This document shows positions 1 to 10,898 of a DNA stretch of 64,000 nucleotides, piece after piece (positions within the stretch are counted from its first letter, which is position 1; the number at the start of each line of letters is the position of its first letter). Position numbers and translations under genes: made by a program. The notes below the pieces were generated by a model. That model had not been told where the DNA came from. It was given only the letters and a program-made list of their open reading frames with translations, and did not search any database. This stretch comes from Actinomycetota bacterium. Lineage in GTDB: Bacteria; Actinomycetota; Thermoleophilia; Gaiellales; Gaiellaceae. The stretch covers positions 114,404 through 178,403 of the forward strand of contig VAWW01000013.1 in the NCBI GenBank assembly GCA_005884575.1, in the 5' to 3' direction.

Positions 1-513
1 CCGTCGCTCGTGCGTTCGGGGAAGTGGAAGGCGTCGGAAACCTTGATGACCGAGGCGCTGCGGAACGCCGACGAGCTGAAGAAGATCGGCGCGCCCGCGG
101 ACGGCTTGCGCGGGACCGCGGCGACGTCGGAAGGCGCGCCGGCCCGCGCCGTCTTCGACGCGCTGTGGAAGGCGAAGGTGACCGGCGCGAAGCCGTACAC
201 CGGCTTCGAGGGCACCGCGTTCGACGCGGCCAACCTCGCGTTCCTCGCGGCGGTGAAGGCCTGCTCGGCGAGCTCCCCGAAGCTGAAGAACCAGCTGATC
301 GCAGTGTCCGGCCCGCCCGGCACGAAGGTCACGTACCAGCAGATGGACAAGGCGATCAAGCTCCTGCTCTCGGGCAAGGACGTCAACTACGAAGGCGCCT
401 GGGGCCCGATCGACTGGGATGTCGCCGGCGATCCCGGCTCGGCGGTCTACGAGATCTGGAGGTACTCGGGCGGCTCGATCGCCACGGAGAAGACGATCAC
501 CTTCGGCCCGTAG
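1..513 (+). CDS. Branched-chain amino-acid type ABC substrate-binding protein, C-terminal part
   Basis: The reading frame is open from the first base of the window, so the start lies upstream; about 170 C-terminal residues are visible. The sequence has the style of the periplasmic-binding-protein fold of LivK/Peripla_BP_6 proteins: a segment ending VFDALWKAK, a GFEGTAFDAANLA stretch, then a Tyr-Glu-Gly-Ala turn before a final beta strand (SGGSIATEKTITF). It probably binds an amino acid or related amide outside the membrane and delivers it to the LivHMGF importer encoded on the opposite strand just downstream. The family assignment rests on a partial sequence plus that neighbourhood; the substrate cannot be told. 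Confidence 0.75.
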   Translation, partial: PSLVRSGKWKASETLMTEALRNADELKKIGAPADGLRGTAATSEGAPARAVFDALWKAKVTGAKPYTGFEGTAFDAANLAFLAAVKACSASSPKLKNQLIAVSGPPGTKVTYQQMDKAIKLLLSGKDVNYEGAWGPIDWDVAGDPGSAVYEIWRYSGGSIATEKTITFGP

Positions 514-893
514 TGGAACGGGTGCGGGATAGCGGCGGCTTCGGCGAAGCCGCCGCCTACTCCCGTGCCGTTCGGTACGGCGAGCACGTCGCGGTCAGCG
601 CGACCGCGGCGCTCGAGGGCGGGAAGATCCTCTACCGCGGGGACGCCTACCGGCAGACGCGCGAGGCGATCCGGAAGGCGATCGCGGCCGCGGCCGAACT
701 GGGCGCCCGCGCCGAAGGCGTCGTCCGCACGCGGATCCTGCTGGCGCCCGGTTGCGACTGGCGCGAGGCGGTGCGGGCGCACGCGGAAGTCTTCGCCGGG
801 ATCGACCCCGCCAACTCGACGTACTTCGTCGGCGCGCTGATTCCGGAAGGCGCGCTCGTCGAGGTCGAGCTGGAGGCTGTCGTCGATGGCTGA
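513..893 (+). CDS. RidA/YjgF family enamine/imine deaminase
   Basis: Protein of 126 residues with the compact RidA (YER057c/UK114) pattern: an early strand VRYGEHVAVSATAAL, a helix QTREAIRKAIAAAAELGA, VVRTRILLAPGCDW and a C-terminal VEVELEAVV strand. Family members hydrolyse reactive 2-aminoacrylate-type imines in the cytoplasm. I chose the GTG that overlaps the upstream stop codon (TAGTG), because upstream sequence in this frame is antisense-like and Arg-rich. The neighbouring flavin amino-acid oxidase would generate imines, which makes a clean-up role plausible (inference). The gene overlaps the next one by 8 bp. Confidence 0.85.
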   Translation: MERVRDSGGFGEAAAYSRAVRYGEHVAVSATAALEGGKILYRGDAYRQTREAIRKAIAAAAELGARAEGVVRTRILLAPGCDWREAVRAHAEVFAGIDPANSTYFVGALIPEGALVEVELEAVVDG

Positions 894-1521
894 CTGGGTC
901 ACCATCTCGGCGCTCGCGACGGCCGGCGGGACGCTCGTGCTCGCGGGCGCAACCTTCGCGTCGGTGCGGTCTGCAAACCGGGCGGCGCGGGTTGCCGAGC
1001 AGTCGCTGCTCGCGGCGATGCGGCCGTTGCTCCTGCCGACGCACGTCTCCGATCCGCCCGAGAAGATCGGCTTCGTCGACGGGAAGTGGGTGCGCGCTCC
1101 GGGGGGTGGTGGGATCGCGGAGGTCGGGGACGCCGCGATCTACCTCGCGATCCCGTTGCGCAACGTCGGCACGGGGATCGCCGTCCTGCACGGCTGGCAC
1201 TTCTTACCGGGGTTTCCGCTCGGCGACGACAACAGGCCCCCGCCGCTCGAGGCGTTCCAGCGCCTCACCCGGGACCTGTACGTCCCCGCCGGCGACACCG
1301 GCTTCTGGCAGGGGGCCTTTCGCAATCCGGATGCCGACGAGTTCCGCGAGGCCGCGCGCGCGATCGAGGCGAACGAGGACCTGACGGTCGACGTTCTCTA
1401 CGGCGACCACGAGGGCGGGCAGCGCGTGATCAGCCGGATCGTGCTCCGGCCCCGCGAGGACGGCACGAGGATCGCCTCGGCCGCGCGCCACTGGAACGTC
1501 GACCGGCCCGATCCGCGCTAG
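886..1521 (+). CDS. Hypothetical protein with one N-terminal membrane helix
   Basis: Protein of 211 residues that I do not recognise. Residues about 5-27 (ISALATAGGTLVLAGATFAS) form one hydrophobic helix, followed by an Ala/Arg-rich amphipathic stretch reminiscent of the start of many phage- or membrane-associated unknowns. The rest is soluble, with a strand-rich middle (YLAIPLRNVGTGIAVLHGW) that could be a small beta-sandwich, and a conserved-looking VDVLYGDHEGGQRVISRIVL segment near the end. It starts inside the RidA gene (8-bp overlap) and converges on livF, overlapping it by 4 bp. No catalytic motif is visible. Confidence 0.7.
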   Translation: MADWVTISALATAGGTLVLAGATFASVRSANRAARVAEQSLLAAMRPLLLPTHVSDPPEKIGFVDGKWVRAPGGGGIAEVGDAAIYLAIPLRNVGTGIAVLHGWHFLPGFPLGDDNRPPPLEAFQRLTRDLYVPAGDTGFWQGAFRNPDADEFREAARAIEANEDLTVDVLYGDHEGGQRVISRIVLRPREDGTRIASAARHWNVDRPDPR

Positions 1522-2228
1522 CGGCGCGCGCCGAGGTAGAGCTCGGCGACCTTCGGGTCGGCGAGCAGCGCGCGGCCCTCGCCTTCGTAGGCGTTGCGTC
1601 CCATGTCGAGGACGTAGCCGCGGTCCGCTAGGGCGAGGGCGCGCCGCGCGTTCTGCTCGACCATCACGATCGCGATCCCGTCGGAGTTGACCTCCTGCAG
1701 CTTGTCGAAGACGAGCTGCACTGCTTGCGGTGAGAGCCCCGCGGACGGCTCGTCGAGCAGCAGCGTCCGCGGCCGCGTCGCGAGTGCGCGCGCGACCGCG
1801 AGGAGCTTTCGCTGTCCACCGCTCAGGGTGCCGGCACGCTGCCGGCGCCGCTCGGCAAGAGCCGGGAAGCGCTCGTACAGGTCGTCAACCGCGCTCCGCC
1901 GGGACGCGCGCGGCAGCGACGACGCGCCGATCAGGAGGTTCTCGGCGATCGAGAGGCTCGGGAAGACGTTTCCGAGCTGCGGCACGTAGTTGAGTCCGAG
2001 CCGCGTGAGTGCGTCCGGCGCCGTGCCGGTGACCTCCTCGCCCTCGTAGCGAACCGCGCCGCTTCGCGCGCCGAGCAACCCGTAGACGACCTTCAGCAGC
2101 GTCGATTTCCCCGCGCCGTTCGGGCCGATGATCGCGACGAGCTCGCCGGGTTCCGCACGCAGCGAGACTCCGCGGAGAACGAGTGCCTCCCCGTAGCCGG
2201 CCTGGAGATCCTCGACCTCGAGACTCAT
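1518..2228 (-). CDS. livF: ABC transporter ATP-binding protein, LivF type
   Basis: Protein of 236 residues. Walker A GPNGAGKST lies at residues 35-43, the Q-loop region at about 82-86 (YVPQL), the ABC signature LSGGQR at 135-140 and Walker B LLLDEP at 156-161. The C-terminal GEGRALLADPKVAELYLGAR tail is typical of LivF, the second nucleotide-binding subunit of branched-chain amino-acid importers. It hydrolyses ATP at the inner face of the membrane to drive LivH/LivM. It is last in a minus-strand operon livH-livM-livG-livF in which each gene overlaps the next by 4 bp, implying translational coupling. Confidence 0.92.
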   Translation of the reverse strand: MSLEVEDLQAGYGEALVLRGVSLRAEPGELVAIIGPNGAGKSTLLKVVYGLLGARSGAVRYEGEEVTGTAPDALTRLGLNYVPQLGNVFPSLSIAENLLIGASSLPRASRRSAVDDLYERFPALAERRRQRAGTLSGGQRKLLAVARALATRPRTLLLDEPSAGLSPQAVQLVFDKLQEVNSDGIAIVMVEQNARRALALADRGYVLDMGRNAYEGEGRALLADPKVAELYLGARR

Positions 2229-2923
2229 ACGGGCGCCGAGGTGCCCAGGTAGGCGTCGACCACGCGCTCGTCGGCGCGAATCTCCGCGGGCGTTCCGCTC
2301 GCGATCACGCGCCCTTCGCTCATCACGACGACGCGGTCGCTCGCCTCCATCACGACGTCCATGTCGTGCTCGACGAACAGGAACGTCGTGCCCGCGTCGC
2401 GTCGCAGCTGCAGCACGTGCTCGACGAGCTGCCGCCCGAGCGCGGGATTGACCCCGGCCATCGGCTCGTCGAGCAACACGAGCCGCGGCTCGGCCATCAG
2501 CACCCGTGCAAAGTCGAGCAGCTTGCGCTGGCCGCCGGAGAGGACGCCCGCGTAGTCGGCAGCGTGCGACTCGAGCCGGACCAGCGCGAGCAACTCCCGC
2601 GCGCGTTCCGGCCGCTGCGCTGCGAGCAGCATGTTGTCGAGGACCGAGAGGCGCGCCAGCGTCCGCGGCATCTGGAAGGTGCGGACGAGCCCGCCGCGCG
2701 CGATGCGGTGCGCGGGCGAGCGGTCGATGCGCTTCCCCTCGAACCGCACCGTCCCGTGCTCGGCGCGGAGAAATCCGGAGACGACGTTGAAGAGCGTCGA
2801 CTTCCCCGCGCCGTTCGGCCCGATCAGTGCGGTGATCGATCCCTCCTCGACGTCGAGCGACGCGCCGTCGACCGCGCGCACGCCGCCGAAGCGACGGACG
2901 ACGTCACGCACCTCGAGGATCAC
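2225..2923 (-). CDS. livG: ABC transporter ATP-binding protein, LivG type
   Basis: Protein of 232 residues. Walker A GPNGAGKST at 35-43, signature LSGGQRKLLDFARVL, Walker B LVLLDEP followed by MAGVNP, the LivG hallmark. The C-terminus EIRADERVVDAYLG is also LivG-like. I place the start at a GTG that overlaps the livM stop (GTGA) because the native protein begins MILEVRDV; sequence upstream in this frame is the shadow of livM. It pairs with LivF to form the two ATPase sites of the importer. Confidence 0.92.
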   Translation of the reverse strand: MILEVRDVVRRFGGVRAVDGASLDVEEGSITALIGPNGAGKSTLFNVVSGFLRAEHGTVRFEGKRIDRSPAHRIARGGLVRTFQMPRTLARLSVLDNMLLAAQRPERARELLALVRLESHAADYAGVLSGGQRKLLDFARVLMAEPRLVLLDEPMAGVNPALGRQLVEHVLQLRRDAGTTFLFVEHDMDVVMEASDRVVVMSEGRVIASGTPAEIRADERVVDAYLGTSAPV

Positions 2924-3882
2924 TCGAGCACCATCTCCTCGCGCTTGCCGAGGATTCCCTGAGGGCGGAAGAGCATCAGCCCGACGATCACCGCGCCGAT
3001 GACCATCAGCCGCAGGTACGCGCGCTCGGTCCCCGAGAGGAGCGAGAACGGCGCGAAGTCGAAGAAGCGCGTCCCGGCGAAGAGGACGCCGAAGACGAGC
3101 GCGCCGACAGGCACCGTCCACGCGCGGCCGAGCCCGCCGAGGATGACGATCATCCACGCGAAGAACGTCAGCAGCGGCGCGAAGTCGTCCGGGCTGAAGA
3201 AGCTGAACTGCCACGCGTAGAAGAGACCGGCGATCGCGCCGAGCGCGGCGCCGAGCGCGAGCGCCTGCAGCTTGTACGCGAAGACGTTCCGGCCCAGGGA
3301 TGCGGCGGCCTCCTCGTCCTCGCGGATGGCCTTCAGCACGCGACCCCACGGCGTCCGCATCGCCGCCCAGACCGCGGCGACGGCGGCGAGCGCGACCGCC
3401 CAGACGAGGATCAGCATCGCGCCGTCCGAGCCGACGTGGAGCGCGTCCTGGACGTGACCGAGAAAGCTCTTCCACGCGCCGTCGTACTGGGCCGCGACGC
3501 CGACGCCGGCGAGGTTGATCGTCCCCTGCGAACCGCCCGTCAGCCTGTCCTCGTTCGTCGCGACGTAGCGGAGGATCTCGCTGAACGCGATCGTCACGAT
3601 CGCGAAGTAGTCGGCGCGCAGCCGGAGCGTCGGCAGGCCGAGGAGCAGCGCCGCGAGCAGCGCGAGCGCGACGCCGCAGCCCGCCGCGAGCCACATGTTC
3701 CAGTGCTCCTTCACGACGAGGATCGCCATGCCGTACGCGCCGATCCCCATGAACGCGACGTGCCCGAAGTTCAACAGGCCGGCGAACCCGAACTGCACCT
3801 GCACGCCGAGCGCAAACAGCGTGTAGATCCCCGCGACGATGCCGACGAACGACCAGAAGCCGAACGAGAGGATGGTGCTCAT
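2920..3882 (-). CDS. livM: Branched-chain amino-acid ABC transporter permease, LivM type
   Basis: Protein of 320 residues with eight or more hydrophobic segments. The motifs GLLNFGHVAFMGIGAY near residues 34-49, LRLRADYFAIVTIAFSEILR, and TPWGRVLKAIREDEEAAASLGRNV, the cytoplasmic EAA-like coupling loop, mark LivM. The ending LMLFRPQGILG is also conserved in the family. The ATG overlaps the livH stop by 4 bp (ATGA). With LivH it forms the membrane channel of the importer. It converts ATP hydrolysis by LivG/LivF into uptake of substrate handed over by the binding protein. Confidence 0.92.
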   Translation of the reverse strand: MSTILSFGFWSFVGIVAGIYTLFALGVQVQFGFAGLLNFGHVAFMGIGAYGMAILVVKEHWNMWLAAGCGVALALLAALLLGLPTLRLRADYFAIVTIAFSEILRYVATNEDRLTGGSQGTINLAGVGVAAQYDGAWKSFLGHVQDALHVGSDGAMLILVWAVALAAVAAVWAAMRTPWGRVLKAIREDEEAAASLGRNVFAYKLQALALGAALGAIAGLFYAWQFSFFSPDDFAPLLTFFAWMIVILGGLGRAWTVPVGALVFGVLFAGTRFFDFAPFSLLSGTERAYLRLMVIGAVIVGLMLFRPQGILGKREEMVLE

Positions 3883-4763
3883 ACGACGCGCGCCCTCCCG
3901 AACAGGCCCTGCGGCCGGAGCAACAGGACGAGCACGAGCGCTGCGAACGCGACGACCGGCTTGTACGTGGGATTGACGCCGCCGGCGAGCGATTCCCACG
4001 TCGAGAGCTCCATCGCGATCCCGAGCGCGAGCCCGCCGACGAGCGCGCCGTACGCGCTGCCGATCCCGCCGAGCACGACGGCCGCGAAGATCGGCAGCAG
4101 GATCGTGAAACCGAGGTTCGGGTCGAACGCGGTCTGCACGAGCCCGGCGAGCACGCCCGCGAGCCCGGCGAGCAGCCCGGAGAGGATCCACGTGAAGAGG
4201 ATCACGCGGTTCGTCCGCACGCCCGCGACCGCGGCGAGCGGCAGGTCGTCGGCGACCGCGCGCATCATCCGGCCGACGTCGGTGCGAGCGATCAGCAGCC
4301 CGACGAGCACGATCCCCACCGCGGCGACGACGATCGCGATTCCCTGCGCGCCCGAGAGCCGCACGCTGCCGAGCACGTAGACCTTGTACGGGTCGACCTT
4401 GTACGTGCGCTGCTGCGGGCCGGCGACCCAGTAGATCGTGTTGCGCAACACGAGCGCGAGCCCGACGGACGCTAGGAAGAGGCTCATGAACCCGGCACTG
4501 CGTGCTCGAAGTGGCCGCCACAACGCAAACTCGAGCACCACGGAAAGCAGCGCAGTCGCGACCATCGCGAGCACCGCGGCGACGACGATCGGCAGGCCGA
4601 GCGTCACGTTGAACAGGACGCCCGTGAACGCGCCGTACGTCAGGTAGTCGCCGTACGCGAAGTTCACGAGGCGGAGGATCCCGTAGACGATCGAGATCCC
4701 GACGGCCGCGAGCGCGATGACGGATCCGGTGACGAGCCCGTTCGCGAGCAGCTGGAGGAACAT
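3879..4763 (-). CDS. livH: Branched-chain amino-acid ABC transporter permease, LivH type
   Basis: Protein of 294 residues, strongly hydrophobic. The N-terminus FLQLLANGLVTGSVIALAAVG, the segment RLVNFAYGDYLTYGAF and the cytoplasmic coupling loop TDVGRMMRAVADDLPLAAVAGV are LivH hallmarks, as is the LLLRPQGLFG ending. It is the first gene of livHMGF. It diverges from the oxidase gene at 4789 with only 25 bp between the start codons, so the two promoters must be compact and probably overlap. Confidence 0.92.
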   Translation of the reverse strand: MFLQLLANGLVTGSVIALAAVGISIVYGILRLVNFAYGDYLTYGAFTGVLFNVTLGLPIVVAAVLAMVATALLSVVLEFALWRPLRARSAGFMSLFLASVGLALVLRNTIYWVAGPQQRTYKVDPYKVYVLGSVRLSGAQGIAIVVAAVGIVLVGLLIARTDVGRMMRAVADDLPLAAVAGVRTNRVILFTWILSGLLAGLAGVLAGLVQTAFDPNLGFTILLPIFAAVVLGGIGSAYGALVGGLALGIAMELSTWESLAGGVNPTYKPVVAFAALVLVLLLRPQGLFGRARVV

Positions 4764-4773
4764 GCGCGGAGAC

Positions 4774-4779
4774 TAGACT
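4774..4779 (+). promoter_or_regulatory. Candidate -10 box of the oxidase gene
   Basis: TAGACT lies 9 nt before the ATG at 4789. A transcript starting 6-7 nt after this box would have almost no leader. No ribosome binding site is visible in the 25-bp spacer. Other genes in the window show the same TANNNT-N6-9-start arrangement. Confidence 0.45.
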
Positions 4780-4788
4780 CGCCGCGCG

Positions 4789-5850
4789 ATGAGACGGGTC
4801 GAGGTCGCAGTCGTCGGCGCGGGCGTGACGGGGCTCTCCGTCGCGTACTTTCTGCGCGAGCTCGGCGTCGAGGCGCTCGTCGTCGAGCGGACGGGGATCG
4901 CCGCCGAGGCCTCGGGCGTCCAGCCGGGCGGCGTTCGCCAGCAGTGGGGCACCCGGGTCAACTGCGTGCTGGCGCGCGAGTCGGTCGCGTTCTACCGCGA
5001 CTTCGAGAGCGCTGCGCGGTTCGATCCGTGCGGCTACCTGTTCGTCGCGCACAGCGAGGAGCTGCTGGACGAGCTGCGCGGGAACGTCGTGCTGCAGAAC
5101 GAGGTTGGCGTCCCCAGCCGGCTAGTGTCGCCGGCGGAGGCGACGGAGCTCGTGCCCGGACTCGACGTCGAGGGTGTCGCCGGCGGCGCGTGGTGCGCCG
5201 AGGACGGCTACTTCGACCGGCCGCAGACGGTCGTGGAGGCGTTCGGCGCCGGCACGGAGATCGAGATGGCGGAGGTGCGGCGGCTCGAGCGCGACGGCGC
5301 CGGGTGGCGGCTCGACGACCTCATCGCCGCCGACGCGGTCGTCGTCGCCGCCGGAGTCGATACAACGCGCCTCGTCCCGGGCGTGCCGATCGAGCCGGAG
5401 GCGCGGCACCTGTTCCTCAGCGAGCCGATCCGCGCGCGGCTGCTCGAGCCGCTCGTCGTTGCGGTGGAGCGCCGCTTCGCGGCGAAGCAGCTTGCGAACG
5501 GGCGCGTTCTGGCGAGCGAGCTCGCCGCGGAGGGCGAGCGAGACGACTGGCGCCGCCACATCGGCGCGGCGATCCACGAGCTGCTGCCGATCCTCTCTTT
5601 CGTCTCGTTCCCCGTGCTCGTGAGCGGCCTCTACGACGTGACGCCGGACCACCAGCCGCTGATCGGCGAGGTCGAGGACAACCTCTGGCTCGCCGCCGGC
5701 TTCAGCGGCCACGGCTTCATGCTCGCGCCGGCGGTCGGCCGCCGCCTCGCAGGCGCGGTCGCAGGCTCACCGGTCGACGATCTGCTGGACGCGTTCGCGC
5801 CGGACCGCTTCGCGCACGGCGCGGTCGAGCCGGAGCGCCGCCTCGTCTAA
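4789..5850 (+). CDS. FAD-dependent amino-acid/amine oxidoreductase (DAO family)
   Basis: Protein of 353 residues. The N-terminal dinucleotide-binding motif GAGVTGLS begins at residue 10, followed by the acidic ribose-binding end of strand 2 (VVER). The C-terminal GLYDVTPDHQPLIGEV and GFSGHGFMLAPAVGR motifs are characteristic of the DAO family (glycine/sarcosine oxidase, D-amino-acid dehydrogenase). It oxidises an amine or amino acid to an imine, reducing FAD. Its neighbours, an amino-acid importer and RidA, fit uptake, oxidation and imine hydrolysis of one nitrogen compound. The substrate is unknown. Confidence 0.85.
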   Translation: MRRVEVAVVGAGVTGLSVAYFLRELGVEALVVERTGIAAEASGVQPGGVRQQWGTRVNCVLARESVAFYRDFESAARFDPCGYLFVAHSEELLDELRGNVVLQNEVGVPSRLVSPAEATELVPGLDVEGVAGGAWCAEDGYFDRPQTVVEAFGAGTEIEMAEVRRLERDGAGWRLDDLIAADAVVVAAGVDTTRLVPGVPIEPEARHLFLSEPIRARLLEPLVVAVERRFAAKQLANGRVLASELAAEGERDDWRRHIGAAIHELLPILSFVSFPVLVSGLYDVTPDHQPLIGEVEDNLWLAAGFSGHGFMLAPAVGRRLAGAVAGSPVDDLLDAFAPDRFAHGAVEPERRLV

Positions 5851-5879
5851 CCCTTGGGGACGGGTCCGTTTGGGACAAC

Positions 5880-6467
5880 TCAGCGGCCGTTCGTCGAGAA
5901 GTGCTGGTAGTCGAGCGCGCCCGACCAACGGCCGCCCCAGCCCCAGCCGAGCGCGTCGAACGCGCGCACGAGCGCGCCGCCGGCGACCGCCATCCCTGGG
6001 CGAGCGCTGCCGCGGTCGACGAACTTCGCGCCGGCAGGCGGACTCACGTAGCTGCCCTGGATGTACGGGTTCTCGACCGGGTTGACGTCGATCGCCTTCC
6101 CGTACGCGTGCATCGACCAGTGCTTCGGCCCCGGCGCCGACGCGAAGCGGCAGTTGAACGCCGACGTGTTGTCGGCTGCCATCGACCGCCGGTCACTGCC
6201 GCCGTACGTATCAATCGTCTCCATCCGCCGGATCGGGAAGCGCGCCGCGTACAGCCGCGAGAACACGGTCTGGACCTGCGGGACGACGGCGCGGTTGACG
6301 ACGAGCGCACCGTCGTGCGTGCGGCCGTCGAAGCCCCAGTAGCGAAGCTGCACGAGCCTGAGCTCCGCCGGCGGGACGGGGCAGCCCCGGTGATACGAGG
6401 CGCCGAGATCCGCCGCGGTGACCGGCGAGACCGCGAGCGCCGCGGCCGCGGCGAGTGGCGCGAGCAT
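5880..6467 (-). CDS. Secreted M15-family peptidase (D-Ala-D-Ala carboxypeptidase-like)
   Basis: Protein of 195 residues. Residues 1-19 (MLAPLAAAAALAVSPVTAA) form a signal peptide, which is why I start at the internal ATG rather than ten codons upstream. The motif SMHAYGKAIDVNP carries the zinc ligands His and Asp of the SxHxxGxAxD signature, and LDYQHFS near the end supplies the last His, as in VanY/M15 enzymes. It probably trims peptidoglycan stem peptides outside the cell. It is divergent from an L,D-transpeptidase gene, so the pair makes functional sense. Confidence 0.82.
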   Translation of the reverse strand: MLAPLAAAAALAVSPVTAADLGASYHRGCPVPPAELRLVQLRYWGFDGRTHDGALVVNRAVVPQVQTVFSRLYAARFPIRRMETIDTYGGSDRRSMAADNTSAFNCRFASAPGPKHWSMHAYGKAIDVNPVENPYIQGSYVSPPAGAKFVDRGSARPGMAVAGGALVRAFDALGWGWGGRWSGALDYQHFSTNGR

Positions 6468-6472
6468 GCCCG

Positions 6473-6478
6473 TAGTCT
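6473..6478 (+). promoter_or_regulatory. Candidate -10 box of the L,D-transpeptidase gene
   Basis: TAGTCT stands 9 nt upstream of the GTG at 6488, again too close for a normal ribosome-binding leader. The box lies in a 20-bp spacer between divergent cell-wall genes. Confidence 0.4.
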
Positions 6479-6487
6479 GCACTTCCG

Positions 6488-7063
6488 GTGCTCGCACTTC
6501 TCGCCGCAGCCGTTGCCTGCACGCAGCTGATCGTCGTCGATGCGCCGAGCCGGGCGTCCACGCACGCGACGCTCAGCCTGCAGGCATGCGGCAAGTCCGC
6601 CGGCGGCCCGTGGCCGGCGCGCGTCGGTCGCAACGGCCTCTCCGCGGCGCACCGGGAAGGCGACGGGACGACGCCCCTCGGCACGTTCCGGATCGGCCCG
6701 GTCGTCTACGGCGTCGCACCGGACCCGGGCGTCCGGCTCGCGTACCACCGCCTCGTCTGCGGCGACTGGTGGGACGGCGACCCGGCGTCGCCCACCTACA
6801 ACCGGTTCCGCCACCTGCGCTGTGGCACGCGGCTCGGCGGCAACAGCGAGGCGCTCTGGACGATCCGGCCGGCGTACACGCACTTCGCCGTCATCCGCTA
6901 CAACGACGCCCCGACCGTGCCCGGCCGCGGCTCGGCGATCTTCCTCCACGCGGACACCGGCCGCGCGACGAACGGTTGCGTCAGCGTCGCGCTCCGGCAG
7001 CTCGTGACGATCCTCCGCGAGCTCGGCCCCGACGCGCGGATCGCGATCCGGATCCGCCCGTAG
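6488..7063 (+). CDS. L,D-transpeptidase family protein (YkuD domain)
   Basis: Protein of 191 residues. A short N-terminal hydrophobic stretch ([16 protein letters not shown]) may be a signal or lipobox-like sequence. The catalytic region reads [17 protein letters not shown], matching the HX(14-17)[ST]HGC-like YkuD signature with the nucleophilic Cys and the distant His. The [13 protein letters not shown] segment is also typical of the fold. Family members make 3-3 peptidoglycan cross-links or attach proteins to the wall. The GTG start is chosen because the hydrophobic leader begins there. Confidence 0.82.
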   Translation: MLALLAAAVACTQLIVVDAPSRASTHATLSLQACGKSAGGPWPARVGRNGLSAAHREGDGTTPLGTFRIGPVVYGVAPDPGVRLAYHRLVCGDWWDGDPASPTYNRFRHLRCGTRLGGNSEALWTIRPAYTHFAVIRYNDAPTVPGRGSAIFLHADTGRATNGCVSVALRQLVTILRELGPDARIAIRIRP

Positions 7064-7089
7064 ACCGTACCGCCGGAGGGGCGTATGGT
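7062..7089 (+). promoter_or_regulatory. Candidate promoter of the cox operon
   Basis: TAGACC (7062-7067), 16 bp, TATGGT (7084-7089). A start near 7096 would give a leader of about 27 nt that contains a strong AAGGAGG ribosome binding site. This contrasts with the leaderless style elsewhere in the window. Confidence 0.35.
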
Positions 7090-7122
7090 CGCCCGAAAGA
7101 CTCCGCACAAGGAGGCGGTCGG

Positions 7123-8070
7123 ATGTATCCCGCCAGCTTCGAGTACTTCGCGCCCGAGACGATCGACGAGGCGCTGACGATCCTCGAGCGCTTCGGCGAC
7201 GAGGGGAAGGTTCTCGCCGGCGGCCAGAGCCTGATCCCGCTGATGAAGCTCCGCTTCGCGGCGCCGCGGGCGGTTGTCGACATCAACCGGATCGCCGGGC
7301 TCGACGGGCTGGGCGAGGACGACGGGCGGTTGCGCATCGGCGCACTCGTCCGGCACAAGGCATGCGAGCGGTCAGCGCTGCTGCACGGCCGCTGGGGCAC
7401 GCTCGGCGACGCCGCGCCGCAGATCTCCGATCCGCTCGTGCGGAATCTCGGGACGGTCGCGGGCTCACTCGCCCACGCCGACCCGCAGGGCGACTGGGGC
7501 TCCGCGATGCTGGCGATGCGCGCCGAGGTCGTGGCGCGCGGCTCGGGCGGCGCGCGCACGATCTCGATCGACGATTTCCTGCAGGGCCCGTTCACGACGG
7601 CGCTCCGGCCGGGAGAGATCGTGACCGAGGTCCGGGTCCCCGACCCAGGTCCACGCTCGGGCGGCACCTACCTGAAGCTCGAGCGCAAGGTCGGAGACTT
7701 CGCGACCGTCGGCGTCGCCGTCCACCTCACGCTCGCGAACGGGACGGTCGGACGCGCGGGAATCGCCCTGACCGGCGTCGGGCCGATCAACACGCGCGCG
7801 ACGGCAGCAGAGGAAGCGCTCGCCGGCCGGACGCTCGACGACGAGGCGATCGCGGAGGCGGCGCGACTCGCAGCCGAGGCCGCCGAGCCGCTCGCCGACG
7901 TCCGCGGCAGCGTCGAGTACAAGCGGAACGCGATTCGCGTGCTCACCGAGCGTGGCCTCCGTCACGCGGCGGAGTCGGCCCGCGAAGAGCCGCGCGACGG
8001 CGACGAGCAATTCGCAGGTCACGAGACGGTGGAGGGCGTCATGGACGAGATCGAGGAGAAGGACCAGTGA
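7123..8070 (+). CDS. coxM: Aerobic CO dehydrogenase medium (FAD) subunit
   Basis: Protein of 315 residues. The FAD-binding motifs are the pyrophosphate loop AGGQSLIP near residue 34 and [14 protein letters not shown] near residue 110. The ending is longer and more acidic than usual ([10 protein letters not shown]...EIEEKDQ). CoxM carries electrons from the Fe-S subunit to the respiratory chain. It is the first gene of coxM-coxS-coxL, the canonical order, and has a strong AAGGAGG site 7 nt before the ATG. It overlaps coxS by 4 bp (GTGA). Confidence 0.9.
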   Translation: MYPASFEYFAPETIDEALTILERFGDEGKVLAGGQSLIPLMKLRFAAPRAVVDINRIAGLDGLGEDDGRLRIGALVRHKACERSALLHGRWGTLGDAAPQISDPLVRNLGTVAGSLAHADPQGDWGSAMLAMRAEVVARGSGGARTISIDDFLQGPFTTALRPGEIVTEVRVPDPGPRSGGTYLKLERKVGDFATVGVAVHLTLANGTVGRAGIALTGVGPINTRATAAEEALAGRTLDDEAIAEAARLAAEAAEPLADVRGSVEYKRNAIRVLTERGLRHAAESAREEPRDGDEQFAGHETVEGVMDEIEEKDQ

Positions 8071-8570
8071 GCGCCGAGCCGCGGCCGGTGACGGTCACCG
8101 TCAACGGCGAGCCGCGCACGGCCGAGGTCGAGCCGCGCCTCCTGCTCGTGCACCTACTGCGGGAGAAGTTCTCGCTCACCGGCACGCACATCGGCTGCGA
8201 CACGACGAGCTGCGGCGCCTGCACCGTGCTTCTCGACGGCGTGCCGATCAAGTCGTGCACGCAGTTCGCGGTCCAGGCGAACGGGCGCGAGATCACGACC
8301 GTCGAAGGCCTGATGCAGAACGGCTCCCTGCACCCGCTCCAGGAGGGGTTCAAGGAAGAGCACGGCCTCCAGTGCGGCTTCTGCACGCCCGGGATGCTGC
8401 TCGTGACGAGCGCGCTGCTCGAGGAGAATCCCGACCCGTCGGAGGAGGAGATCCGCTGGGCGATCTCCGGGAACATCTGCCGCTGCACCGGGTACCAGAA
8501 CATCGTCGCGGCGGTGCAATGGGCCGCGCGGAAGCGGCAGGACGACCGGGCGCCGGCCGGCGCCGTCTGA
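8067..8570 (+). CDS. coxS: Aerobic CO dehydrogenase small (2x 2Fe-2S) subunit
   Basis: Protein of 167 residues. The plant-ferredoxin-type cluster motif [16 protein letters not shown] is followed by the second cluster motifs CGFCTPGML and [11 protein letters not shown], all eight cysteines being present. The start is the GTG overlapping the coxM stop. The protein passes electrons from the Mo centre of CoxL to the FAD in CoxM. Family assignment is certain; CO specificity comes from the neighbouring CoxL. Confidence 0.92.
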   Translation: MSAEPRPVTVTVNGEPRTAEVEPRLLLVHLLREKFSLTGTHIGCDTTSCGACTVLLDGVPIKSCTQFAVQANGREITTVEGLMQNGSLHPLQEGFKEEHGLQCGFCTPGMLLVTSALLEENPDPSEEEIRWAISGNICRCTGYQNIVAAVQWAARKRQDDRAPAGAV

Positions 8571-8579
8571 GGAGGAGCG

Positions 8580-10894
<2,315 letters not shown>

Positions 10895-10898
<4 letters not shown>

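Noticed and set aside
24..512. N-terminal extension of the RidA gene into the livK-like frame
   Set aside because: Arg-rich shadow sequence; the RidA fold is complete from the GTG at 513.
2225..3694. A 489-residue LivG precursor
   Set aside because: Everything upstream of the GTG at 2923 is the antiphase shadow of livM.
5851..5879. TTGGGGACGGGTCC-type words in the short gap after the oxidase gene
   Set aside because: Reminiscent of common REP fragments but too short and without a clear inverted repeat to call.
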